A DNA stretch of 64,000 nucleotides from Pseudomonadota bacterium (GTDB taxonomy: Bacteria; Pseudomonadota; Gammaproteobacteria; Burkholderiales; Burkholderiaceae_C), in assembly GCA_020161145.1 (NCBI GenBank), contig JAIUPQ010000002.1, forward strand, positions 310,001 through 374,000, given 5' to 3'. A program made the translations under genes and the position numbers. The notes under the pieces were generated by a model. That model was not told where the DNA came from. It saw only the letters and a program-made list of their open reading frames with translations, and did not search any database. Shown in pieces: positions 16,592 through 24,668 of the stretch (position 1 is the first letter of the stretch; every line of letters begins with the position of its first letter).

Positions 16592-17375
16592 GCTTGCGGG
16601 CTTTGGCAGGCGGCGTCAGCGAGGCGTGCAGATCGACGAAGGCCTGGGTGAGCTTGTGGCGACCGTCAAAGTACACCATGGGCCGCGCGGCCTCGTGCGA
16701 CTCCTTGATCTTGACGCTGGCGGGCAGATAGGGCTGGCGCACCGGCAAGCCCTCGGCCACCAGCTCGGCCACCGTGCGCTGCGGCAGGCTGGCGCGCGGC
16801 TGGAACTGGTTGACCACAATGCCCTCGACCACCAGTTGCGCGTTGTGGTCGGCCTGGATCTCGGCCACGTTGTCCATGAGCGTGTACAGCGCCTGGCGCG
16901 AGAAGTCGTCGCAGTCGAACGGGATCAGGCAGCCGTCGGCGGCGATCAGCGCGCTGCGCGTGTAGAAGTTGAGCGCGGGCGGGGTGTCGATCCAGACGGC
17001 GTCGTAGGCCGGGCTCAGCGCATCCAGCGCCTCTTTGAGCTTGTAGATCTTGTAGCGCGACTCCAGCTTGCCGTGCAACTCGTCGAGCAGCCCGTTGGCC
17101 GGCAGCAGGTCCAGCCCGTCAAACGGCGTCTCGACGACGTAGGCATCCAGCCCCTGCGGGCGCGCCGTGAACTTCAGCGTCTGCTCGAAAAAGCCCGCCG
17201 CGCCGTCGCCGGCCTCGGCCGCCGCCGCGCCCAGCAGGTAGCGCGTGGAGTTGCCCTGGCCATCCAGGTCGATGACCAGCACCCGCTGGCCCTGGCTGGC
17301 GCCCACGGCGGCCAGGTTGCAGGCGATGGTGGACTTGCCCACCCCGCCTTTTTGGTTGAACACGACACGGCGCAT
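16581..17375 (-). CDS. Orphan ParA-family ATPase
   Basis: 264 residues from the ATG where the ParA fold starts (MRRVVFNQKGGVGKST). The deviant Walker A KGGVGKST is at 9-16, with signature Lys9 and Lys14. LVIDLDGQGNS is the A' region and WIDTPPAL the Walker B strand. No ParB or parS-like neighbour is seen, so it is not the chromosomal parAB pair. Orphan ParA proteins position cargoes such as chemoreceptor arrays, carboxysomes or plasmids. The downstream genes overlap it, which suggests a functional link to the hydrolase/HipA-like/DUF3037 set. An in-frame upstream extension exists but has no family similarity. Confidence 0.85.
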   Translation of the reverse strand: MRRVVFNQKGGVGKSTIACNLAAVGASQGQRVLVIDLDGQGNSTRYLLGAAAAEAGDGAAGFFEQTLKFTARPQGLDAYVVETPFDGLDLLPANGLLDELHGKLESRYKIYKLKEALDALSPAYDAVWIDTPPALNFYTRSALIAADGCLIPFDCDDFSRQALYTLMDNVAEIQADHNAQLVVEGIVVNQFQPRASLPQRTVAELVAEGLPVRQPYLPASVKIKESHEAARPMVYFDGRHKLTQAFVDLHASLTPPAKARKHAR

Positions 17376-17427
17376 GGCCCAAACCCCTCCGAACGAATCA
17401 GTCGAAGGCAGGATTGTCGCCGCCCCG

Positions 17428-17617
17428 TCAGGTGCGCCTGGCCAGCCGCCGCCCCAGCCCGGCCATGGGCAGATAGGCCAGCAGCAAGTCCAGCGCGATG
17501 AACCAGGCTGCCAACGCGCCGTGGCGGTCGGCCAGCTGTGCCACCGATGAAGAGGCCCGCCACGATGGCCCGGATGGTGCGCAAGGCTTTGGGGCATGGG
17601 ATTGGGCGCTTGGTCAA
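17428..17617 (-). pseudogene. Possible remnant of a small membrane protein, frameshifted
   Basis: In the 314-bp gap between parA and the DinB gene, the minus strand encodes a TTG-initiated segment (ALRTIRAIVAGLFIGG, from 17617) that loses coherence near 17538-17545. One frame over it continues as QLADRHGALAAWFIALDL then LLLAYLPMAG to a stop at 17428-17430. Joined by a one-base deletion, the two parts give about 60 residues with two hydrophobic segments, as in small DUF2892-like membrane proteins. It may be a decayed gene, a sequencing error, or chance. A GTG within the second frame could also start a peptide of about 38 residues. Confidence 0.3.
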
Positions 17618-17630
17618 GGCGCAGCCGAGC

Positions 17631-17659
17631 TTACGCTCCGCGCGGGATGCGCCTATAGT
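17631..17659 (+). promoter_or_regulatory. Predicted sigma-70-type promoter of the DinB gene
   Basis: TTACGC at 17631-17636 and TATAGT at 17654-17659 are separated by exactly 17 bp, a good match to -35 and -10 elements in otherwise very GC-rich sequence. The start codon at 17690 lies about 24 bp after the expected transcription start. It was found by eye; no scoring was done. Confidence 0.45.
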
Positions 17660-17689
17660 GAAACGCCCGCCACCCGCTTCCCGGTCGCC

Positions 17690-18193
17690 ATGTCTTCAGC
17701 CACGCTTGCGTCACTGTTCGGTCACAAGTCCTGGGCCAACCGCGAACTGTTTGCCGTGCTGGCGGCGGTTCCTCCAAGCCAGGCCGAGTCGGTCCACCCC
17801 TGCATCCGCATGCTGAACCACATCTACGTGGTGGATCGCCTCTTTCGCGCCCATCTCAGCGGTGAGCCCCGGCCGTTCGACGCCACCAACACCGAGCGCA
17901 CGCCCACCCTGGCCGAGCTTCAAGCCGACGTGGCGGCCACCGATGCGTGGTACGAGCGTCACGTGGCCGGGCTGGGTGCGGCCCGCCTCGCCGAGGTCAT
18001 CGATTTTGTGTTCACTGATGGCGACGGGGGTCGCATGTCACGCGAGGAAATCCTGCTGCACGTCATCACCCACGGTGGCTACCATCGGGGCAATGTGGGC
18101 CAGATGCTCAAGGCCATGGGCGTGGCGCCGCCGCGCGACCTCTACACCAGGTTTTTGCACCAGAGCGAGCCGGCGCGTCGGGCGCCGGCCTAG
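17690..18193 (+). CDS. DinB family protein
   Basis: 167 residues. DinB/YfiT four-helix fold with the three-histidine metal site recognisable: LFGHKSWANREL at the N-terminus, MLNHIYVVDRLF with His44, and HVITHGGYHRGNVGQML near 125-141 with the closely spaced His pair. Members include bacillithiol or mycothiol transferases and many uncharacterised metalloproteins. The start is the ATG shortly after a predicted promoter. The frame extends upstream without family similarity. Confidence 0.88.
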   Translation: MSSATLASLFGHKSWANRELFAVLAAVPPSQAESVHPCIRMLNHIYVVDRLFRAHLSGEPRPFDATNTERTPTLAELQADVAATDAWYERHVAGLGAARLAEVIDFVFTDGDGGRMSREEILLHVITHGGYHRGNVGQMLKAMGVAPPRDLYTRFLHQSEPARRAPA

Positions 18194-18238
18194 GACGGCA
18201 CACGGCCGCCACCACCGCCAATTCACCCCCCTCCAACC

Positions 18239-18739
18239 ATGCTGCCCATCGTCCCCGTCCAACTGCAGTACGCCGCCAGCTACCGTGAATGCCTGGACGT
18301 GGTCGCGCGCGAAAAGCGCTACCTGGCCCAGATCGAGGCGCTGCCGCTGGCGCGCATCGAGGCCTTCGTGCAGGAGAGCGTGGCCCACGATGCCGTCCAG
18401 TTCTTTGCCCTCGATGGCGAGCGGGTGGTGGGCTGGGCCGACATCTTTCCCGCCTGGGCCCACGCCGTGGCCCATCGCGGCACGCTGGGCATGGGCGTGC
18501 ATCCGGCCTACCGCCGGCAAGGCCTGGGTCGGCGTTTGCTGAGTGCCTGCATCGATAAGGCCTGGCACCAGGGGCTGACCCGCATCGAGCTGGAAGTGCG
18601 CACCGACAACGACGACGCCATCCGGCTGTACGAGCACATGGGTTTCCAGCACGAGGCCGTCAAGGCGCGGGCCTTGCGGTTCGATGGGGTGTACTACAAC
18701 GCCGCCCAGATGCGGCTGCTGCACGACGGGGCGCCCTGA
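18239..18739 (+). CDS. GNAT-family N-acetyltransferase
   Basis: 166 residues. The acetyl-CoA pyrophosphate loop is VHPAYRRQGLGRRLL (about 87-101), the canonical Q/RxxGxG/A motif. It is followed by IELEVRTDNDDAIRLYEHMGF (about 115-135, given here as the family's motif-B region) and a C-terminal Tyr. This pattern resembles RimI/YhhY-type enzymes acting on small amines or protein N-termini. It lies 45 bp after the DinB stop on the same strand and converges with glnS. Confidence 0.9.
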   Translation: MLPIVPVQLQYAASYRECLDVVAREKRYLAQIEALPLARIEAFVQESVAHDAVQFFALDGERVVGWADIFPAWAHAVAHRGTLGMGVHPAYRRQGLGRRLLSACIDKAWHQGLTRIELEVRTDNDDAIRLYEHMGFQHEAVKARALRFDGVYYNAAQMRLLHDGAP

Positions 18740-18754
18740 GCGCCCCTGGCCCGG

Positions 18755-20515
18755 CTACTTCCAGGTGTCCTTCAAGCTGGCAATGCGGTTGAACACCGGC
18801 TTACCCGCCGCGTGATCCACCCGGTCGGCCACGAAGTAGCCGTGGCGCTCGAACTGGAATTTGTCGTCCGGCTGCGCGCTGGCCAGTGAGGGCTCCAGCC
18901 AGCCCTGCACCACGCGCTTGCTGTGCGGGTTGAGCACGCTCAGGAAATCGCGCCCGCCGGCCTCGGGCTGGGCCTCGGTGAACAGGCGGTCGTAGAGCCG
19001 CACCTCGGCGGCCACGGCCTCGTGGGCGGCCACCCAGGTGATGACGCCCTTGACCTTGACGGCATCCGCACCGGGCGTGCCGCTCTTGGTGTCGGGCACC
19101 ACGGTGGCCAGCACGGCGGTGAGGCGGCCGTCCGCATCCTGCTCGGCGCCGGTGCACTCGACGACGACGCCGTATTTGAGCCGCACCTTGTTGCCCGGGT
19201 AGAGCCGGTGGTAGCCCTTGGGTGGCACCGCCTCAAAGTCCTCGCGCTCGATCCACACCTCGGGGCCCAGGCTGAACTGGCGCGTGCCCAGCTCGGGCTG
19301 GTGCGGGTGGGCGGGGGCGTGGCAGGGCTCGCGGTGATCCGCGCTGCCGAACACCTCGGCCCAGTTGGTCAGCTTGAGCTTGAGCGGCTCCAGCACGGCC
19401 ATGGCGCGCGGGGCGCGGGCCTCCAGGTCGGCGCGCAGCGCGCCCTCCAGCACGCTGTAGTCGATCCAGGCGTTGGCCTTGGTGACGCCGGTGCTCTCCA
19501 CCATGGCGCGGATGCTTTCGGGCGTGTAGCCGCGCCGGCGCATGCCCACCAATGTGGGCATGCGCGGGTCGTCCCAGCCATCCACATGGCCTTCCTCCAC
19601 CAGTTGGCGCAGCTTGCGTTTGCTGGTGACCACATAGGTGACGTTGAGGCGGCCGAACTCGTATTGGCGCGGCAGCGGCTGGGCCAGCAGGCCGCCTTCG
19701 GCCAGGCGGGCCAGCAGCCAGTCGTAGAACGGCCGCTGGTCTTCGAACTCCAGCGTGCAGACGCTGTGGCTGATGCGCTCCAGCGCGTCCTCGATGGGGT
19801 GGGCGAAGGTGTACATCGGGTAGATGGACCAGGCGTCGCCCGTGTGGTGGTGGGTGGCGTGCTTGATGCGGTAGAGGGCCGGGTCGCGCAGGTTGATGTT
19901 GGGCGAAGCCATGTCGATCCTGGCGCGCAACACCATGCTGCCGTCGGGATGCTGGCCGGCCTTCATCTCGCGCAGCCGCGCCAGGTTGTCGGCCGGGCTG
20001 CGGTCGCGCCAGGGGCTGTTGGTGCCGGGGGTGGTGAAGTCGCCCCGGTTGGCGCGCATCTGCTCGGGCGTCTGCTCGTCCACATAGGCCAGGCCGCGCC
20101 CCACCAGGTACTCGGCCGCGCGGTACATGAAGTCGAAGTAGCTGCTGGCGTTGTAGAGGTTGTCGTGCCAGTCCCAGCCCAGCCAGCTCACCATCTCGCG
20201 GATGGCGTCCACATAGGCCTGCTCTTCCTTCTCGGGGTTGGTGTCGTCGAAGCGCAGATGGGCCAGGCCGCCGTAGTCGCGCGCCAGGCCGAAGTTCAGG
20301 CAGATGCTCTTGGCGTGGCCGATGTGCAGATAGCCGTTGGGCTCGGGCGGAAAGCGCAGCCGCACGCGGGCCGGGTCCTGCCCGCCCGCCGCATGGTGGG
20401 CGGCATCGCCCGGGGTGCCCCCCCAGGGGCGGCCGTCGTAGACGCCTTGGGCCAGGTCGTGTTCGATCTGGGTGCGCAGGAAGTTGTGCGGTTTGGGGGC
20501 GTCGGGCGTGGTCAT
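18755..20515 (-). CDS. glnS: Glutaminyl-tRNA synthetase
   Basis: 586 residues, the usual GlnRS length. Class I signature HIGHAKS near residue 65 (NGYLHIGHAKSICLNFGL region), and the KMSKS-equivalent VVTSKRKL near 295 with a Thr in place of the more common Met. The C-terminal beta-barrel anticodon-binding region follows. It charges tRNA-Gln directly. The start ATG is set by MTTPDAPKPHNFLRTQIEHD, which matches GlnRS N-termini; the frame is open further upstream through the MscS gene but without similarity. Confidence 0.96.
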   Translation of the reverse strand: MTTPDAPKPHNFLRTQIEHDLAQGVYDGRPWGGTPGDAAHHAAGGQDPARVRLRFPPEPNGYLHIGHAKSICLNFGLARDYGGLAHLRFDDTNPEKEEQAYVDAIREMVSWLGWDWHDNLYNASSYFDFMYRAAEYLVGRGLAYVDEQTPEQMRANRGDFTTPGTNSPWRDRSPADNLARLREMKAGQHPDGSMVLRARIDMASPNINLRDPALYRIKHATHHHTGDAWSIYPMYTFAHPIEDALERISHSVCTLEFEDQRPFYDWLLARLAEGGLLAQPLPRQYEFGRLNVTYVVTSKRKLRQLVEEGHVDGWDDPRMPTLVGMRRRGYTPESIRAMVESTGVTKANAWIDYSVLEGALRADLEARAPRAMAVLEPLKLKLTNWAEVFGSADHREPCHAPAHPHQPELGTRQFSLGPEVWIEREDFEAVPPKGYHRLYPGNKVRLKYGVVVECTGAEQDADGRLTAVLATVVPDTKSGTPGADAVKVKGVITWVAAHEAVAAEVRLYDRLFTEAQPEAGGRDFLSVLNPHSKRVVQGWLEPSLASAQPDDKFQFERHGYFVADRVDHAAGKPVFNRIASLKDTWK

Positions 20516-20547
20516 GGGGCGGTGAGGAAGAAAAAAGCGCGGCAATT

Positions 20548-21438
20548 TTAGGAGTCGGCGCGGCGGATGTTCAGCACCCCGCTTTTGATGTGCAGATCGC
20601 GCTGCGGGAACGGGAACTCGATGCCCTCGGCGCCAAAGCGCTCGTAGATGGCGAAGTTGAGCTGGCTGATCAGCCGGCCCTTGCGGTCCAGCAGGTTGCT
20701 GGACCAGGCGCGCAGCTCCAGCTCGATGCCGTCGTCGCCAAAGCCCACAAAGCGCACGGCGGGCTCGGGCTCCTCCAGCACGTCGGCGTCGGCGTGGGCC
20801 ACCTCCAGCAGCAGCCGTGCCACCAGGCGGGCGTCGCTGCCGTAGGCCACCGTCACCGGGATGCGAAAGCGCACCTTGTTGTCGTTGTGGCTCCAGTTGA
20901 TGACCTCGTCGGTGATGAAGCGCGAGTTGGGCACGATGACGGTCACGTTGTCGTTGTCGAGCACCGTGGTCGAGCGCGCGCCGATGGCCACCACATTGCC
21001 CTCGGTCGCGCCCACCACCACGCGGTCGCCGATCTTGATGGGCCGCTCGAACATGATGATCAGCCCCGCCACGAAGTTGCTGATGATGTTCTGCAGGCCA
21101 AAGCCGATGCCGATGCCCACCGCGCCGGCCAGCACGTTGAAGGTGGTCAGGTCGATCCCCGCCGTCTGCACGATGACCAGCAGCCCCACCGCCAGCATGG
21201 CGTAGCGCGTCAGCGTGCCGGCCACCTGGCGGCGGTTGACGTCCAGCCGCTGGCGCAGCACCGGGCCATCGATGACCCAGCGCTGCACGCGCTGGGTGAA
21301 CCAGAACAGCAGCCACACCAGCACCAGCACATAGGTCACCGACCACAGCGTGACGCGCGTGGCGCCGGCCGTGAACAGCGTGTATTGCATCAGCGCCTGC
21401 ACGCGCGCGAGGGCGTCGGTCAGCCAGGTCCAGTCCAA
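20548..21438 (-). CDS. Mechanosensitive ion channel (MscS family)
   Basis: About 296 residues from a TTG at 21438 (LDWTWLTDALARVQ...) with GGAG about 8 bp upstream. An ATG at 21504 in the same frame would overlap the divergent hydrolase start at 21503 and adds a poorly hydrophobic stretch, so I prefer the TTG. It has three membrane segments; the third, glycine/alanine-rich pore helix carries GAVGIGIGFGLQNIISNFVAG. The cytosolic MscS beta-domain follows (IKIGDRVVVGATEGNVVAIG, VIVPNSRFI). It releases solutes under membrane tension. The stop is 32 bp before glnS. Confidence 0.88.
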   Translation of the reverse strand: MDWTWLTDALARVQALMQYTLFTAGATRVTLWSVTYVLVLVWLLFWFTQRVQRWVIDGPVLRQRLDVNRRQVAGTLTRYAMLAVGLLVIVQTAGIDLTTFNVLAGAVGIGIGFGLQNIISNFVAGLIIMFERPIKIGDRVVVGATEGNVVAIGARSTTVLDNDNVTVIVPNSRFITDEVINWSHNDNKVRFRIPVTVAYGSDARLVARLLLEVAHADADVLEEPEPAVRFVGFGDDGIELELRAWSSNLLDRKGRLISQLNFAIYERFGAEGIEFPFPQRDLHIKSGVLNIRRADS

Positions 21439-21502
21439 AGCGGTCTCCAGGGAGGGGTCGTGGGGCCAGTATGGCTCGGCGCAGTCGCTACAGTGCGGAG
21501 CC

Positions 21503-23902
21503 ATGAATGCTGCTGCCACCCATCGCCGTCCGCTGATTCGCTGGGCCATCGTCTCGTTGCTGGGGCTGCTGGGCCTCGCCGCCGCCGCCGCGCTGGCCCT
21601 GTGGCTTTTCCTGCGCGCCAGCCTGCCGCTGCTCGAGGGCACGCACGCCGCGCCCGGCCTGCCGGCACCCGTCACCCTCACGCGCGACGCCCAGGGCGTG
21701 CCCACCGTGCAGGCGCCCACGCGCGAGGCGGCGGCCTGGGCCACCGGCTACCTGCACGCCCAGGAGCGCTACTTCCAGATGGACTTGCTGCGCCGATCGG
21801 GTGCCGGCGAGCTGGCGGCGCTGGTGGGCGCCAAGGCACTGCCCATTGACCGCGAGCGGCGGCTGCACCGCATGCGGGCCCGCGCCCAGGCTGCGCTGCG
21901 CCAGCTGCCGCCGGCCGACGCGGTGCTGCTGGCGCAGTACACGGCTGGCGTCAACGCCGGGTTGGCGGCGCTGGGGGCGCGGCCACCCGAATACGCGCTG
22001 CTGCGCCAGGCGCCCGCGCCCTGGCGCGCCGAGGACGCCATGCTGGTGGTGGCCGCCATGGGGTTCGACCTGCAAGGCAACCTGCTGCCGCGCGAGCTGG
22101 CGCGTGGCTGGCTGGCCGCCCATGCCAGCCCGGCCCAGTTGCAGGTGTTGCTGCCCGAGGCCAGCCGCCACGACGCGCCGCTGGACGCCGAGAGCGTGGC
22201 GCTGGCCCGGCCGCCCTGGCCGGCCAGCGCACCGGTCTGGCTGGCGCAGCCGGCCTCGGCGCCCGCCGCCCAGACGGCGGCCACCGAGCTGGCCACCAGC
22301 GTGGGCAGCAACAACTGGGCGCTGGCCGGCACGCGCACGCCGCATGGCGCGGCCATCCTGGCCAACGACATGCACCTGGGCCTGCGCCTGCCGGGCATCT
22401 GGTACCGCGCCGTCATTGCGGTGGACGGCGCGCCCCGGCTGGTGGGCGTGACGCTGCCCGGCGCCCCGCTGCTGGTGGTCGGCAGCAACGGCCACGTGGC
22501 CTGGGGCTTTACCAACAGCTATGCCGACCTGCTGGACCTGACGGCGCCGCAGGGCGAGGTGAGCACGCACGAGGAGCGCATTGCCGTGGCCGGTGGCGCG
22601 CAGGAGCGGCTCACCGTGCGCGAAGCCGCCAATGGCCCGCTGATCGAGGCCGGCGGCCAGACCTGGGCCGTGCAGTGGGTGATGCACGCCCCCGGCGCCA
22701 TCAGCCTGGGCCTGCGCGGCCTGGAGACGGCCGCCACGCTGGAGTCCGCCCAGGCCGTGGGCAATGCGGCTGGCGTGCCCGCACAAAACCTGTTGGTGGC
22801 CACGCGCGATGGCCGCGTCGGCTGGACGCTGGCCGGCCGCCTGCCCGACCGCGCGGCGCGCTGGGCCGACACCTTCCCCGGCGCGGCCGGCTGGGTCGGC
22901 TTGCGCGCACCCGCCGAGGCGCCGCGCGTCATCGACCCGCCGGATGGCTTTGTCACCACCGCCAACAGCCGCACGCTGGCCGGCACCGACTACGCTTTGC
23001 TGGGCGACGGCGGCCTGGACCTGGGTGCACGCGGCCGCCAGATTCGCACGGCGCTGGCCGCGCTGCCGGCCCAGGCGGACGAGCCGGCGCTGTTTGCCGT
23101 GGGCCTGGACGACCGCGCGCTGTTCATGGCCGGCTGGCGCGAGCGCGCGCTGGCCGTGCTGGATGCGGCGGCGCTGGACGGCCACCCGGATCGCGCCGAC
23201 TACCGCCGCCTGCTGCAAGACCGCTGGAGCGGCCATGCCGGCGCGGATGACGTGGGCTACCGGCTGGCGCGGGCCTACCTCTACGGCCTGTACGGCGAGC
23301 TGTTTGCCGGCGTGGACGCGCAGCTCAAGGCGGTGGATCCGGCCGCCACCTTTGCCCGCGCGGCCACCCGCTGGCCGGCCGTCATCGAGCGGCTGCTGGA
23401 TGAGCAGCCCGCCGGCTGGCTGCCGCCAGGGCGCAGTTGGCGCGCGCTGCAGCTGGCCGCCATCGACCGGGCCATCGCCGGTGTGCAGCAAGGCCACGAG
23501 GGCGGCAGCAAGACCGCGCCCGGCACAGACGCCGGCAGCCCGGCCGGCGTGCCGCTGGCCCAGGCCACCTGGGGCGCGCGCAACACCAGCCGCATCGCCC
23601 ACCCGTTTGCGGCCTTGCTGCCCGGCCCGCTGGCGCGTGCGCTGACCGTGCCGCCGCTGCCCATGGCCGGCGACGAGCACATGCCGCGCGTGGCCGCGCC
23701 GCAGTTCGGCGCCAGCGAGCGGCTGGTGGTGGCGCCGGGGCATGAAGACGCAGCGCTGTTCACCATGCCGGGTGGGCAGAGCGGCCACCCGCTCAGCCCT
23801 TACTTCCTGGCCGGCCACGACGACTGGGCCGCCGGCCGGGCGCGGCCCTTGCTGCCGGGGCCCACGGCGTACACGCTGCGGCTGGTGCCTACATCGCCTT
23901 GA
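21503..23902 (+). CDS. Penicillin acylase family (Ntn) hydrolase
   Basis: 799 residues. An N-terminal hydrophobic segment (about 11-34) acts as signal or anchor. The alpha-chain region includes TREAAAWATGYLHAQERYFQMD. A spacer precedes the autocleavage site at SVGSNNWAL, where Ser269 should become the N-terminal nucleophile of the beta chain. Further family segments are NDMHLGLRLPGIWY and GGQSGHPLSPYF near the C-terminus. Members hydrolyse penicillins, N-acyl-homoserine lactones or long-chain acyl amides in the periplasm. Acyl-homoserine-lactone acylase is possible but not distinguishable here. The 3' end overlaps the LytTR regulator by 14 bp, convergent. Confidence 0.9.
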   Translation: MNAAATHRRPLIRWAIVSLLGLLGLAAAAALALWLFLRASLPLLEGTHAAPGLPAPVTLTRDAQGVPTVQAPTREAAAWATGYLHAQERYFQMDLLRRSGAGELAALVGAKALPIDRERRLHRMRARAQAALRQLPPADAVLLAQYTAGVNAGLAALGARPPEYALLRQAPAPWRAEDAMLVVAAMGFDLQGNLLPRELARGWLAAHASPAQLQVLLPEASRHDAPLDAESVALARPPWPASAPVWLAQPASAPAAQTAATELATSVGSNNWALAGTRTPHGAAILANDMHLGLRLPGIWYRAVIAVDGAPRLVGVTLPGAPLLVVGSNGHVAWGFTNSYADLLDLTAPQGEVSTHEERIAVAGGAQERLTVREAANGPLIEAGGQTWAVQWVMHAPGAISLGLRGLETAATLESAQAVGNAAGVPAQNLLVATRDGRVGWTLAGRLPDRAARWADTFPGAAGWVGLRAPAEAPRVIDPPDGFVTTANSRTLAGTDYALLGDGGLDLGARGRQIRTALAALPAQADEPALFAVGLDDRALFMAGWRERALAVLDAAALDGHPDRADYRRLLQDRWSGHAGADDVGYRLARAYLYGLYGELFAGVDAQLKAVDPAATFARAATRWPAVIERLLDEQPAGWLPPGRSWRALQLAAIDRAIAGVQQGHEGGSKTAPGTDAGSPAGVPLAQATWGARNTSRIAHPFAALLPGPLARALTVPPLPMAGDEHMPRVAAPQFGASERLVVAPGHEDAALFTMPGGQSGHPLSPYFLAGHDDWAAGRARPLLPGPTAYTLRLVPTSP

Positions 23903-24668
23903 AGCGCGCGGCGTGGATGCGGCTGACCGGCAGGCGTTCGGGCCGCTCGCGCAGGTGCAGGGTCAGGCGGCCCTGGTCGTCGCGCTCGGCGTGGTCAATG
24001 GCGTCGGCGCGCACCACCATGCTGCGGTGGATCTGCCAGAAGCGCGCGGGGTCCAGTTGCGCCAGCAGCTCGCGCAGCGACAGCCGCACCAGATGTTCTT
24101 GCGTGGCGGTGAGCACGCGCACGTATTTGTCGGCCGCCTCGAAGTACAGCACCTCGTCCACCGGCACGAAGCGGATCTGCGCGCCCTGGCTGGCCTGCAG
24201 CAGCCGCAGGGGCTCGGCGGCGGGCGGGGGCGCCTGCAGGGTGCGCAGCTGCGCCAGCACGGCGTCCAGCGCGCCGCCCTGGCGCTGGCGCAACTGGGCC
24301 TTCAGACGCTCGCAGGTCTGGGCCAGCCGCTCGCGGCGCAACGGCTTTTGCAGGTAGTCGATGGCGGCCCGCTCGAACGCGGCCAGCGCGTGCTCGCCGT
24401 AGGCGGTGACGAACACCAGCAGCGGGAACGGGGCGTCATCGGGCCAGTCCTCGGCCAGCAGCTCGGCCACGTCCAGCCCCGAAGGGCCGGGCATCTTGAC
24501 GTCGAGAAACAGCACGTCGGGCCGGTGCTGCCGGGTCAGCGCCAGCGCATCGTCGCCGTCGGGCGCCAGCGCCACCACGCGCAGCTCGGGCCACAGCAGC
24601 GCCAGCTCGCTTTGCAGGTGCTGCGCCAGCAGCGGCTCGTCTTCGGCAATCAGGGCAGTGGGGTTCAT
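23889..24668 (-). CDS. LytTR-type response regulator
   Basis: 259 residues. The receiver domain (about 4-125) has the acidic pair EDE near residue 10, phospho-acceptor Asp in VLFLDVKMPGPSGLD (about 55) and VFVTAYGEHAL with the switch Thr. The LytTR DNA-binding domain is at about 160-259 (IRFVPVDEVLYFEAADKYVRV split, then IHRSMVVRADAI and the C-terminal VSRIHAARFK). AlgR/LytR-like regulators bind promoter direct repeats. The start overlaps the histidine kinase stop by 4 bp. Confidence 0.93.
   Translation of the reverse strand: MNPTALIAEDEPLLAQHLQSELALLWPELRVVALAPDGDDALALTRQHRPDVLFLDVKMPGPSGLDVAELLAEDWPDDAPFPLLVFVTAYGEHALAAFERAAIDYLQKPLRRERLAQTCERLKAQLRQRQGGALDAVLAQLRTLQAPPPAAEPLRLLQASQGAQIRFVPVDEVLYFEAADKYVRVLTATQEHLVRLSLRELLAQLDPARFWQIHRSMVVRADAIDHAERDDQGRLTLHLRERPERLPVSRIHAARFKAM

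Noticed and set aside
16581..17375. Chromosomal parA of the origin region
   Set aside because: No parB, gidA/mnmG, rsmG or atp genes beside it; an orphan ParA is a better call.
18923..20551. 542-residue plus-strand reading frame opposite glnS
   Set aside because: Shadow of glnS; no protein-family features.
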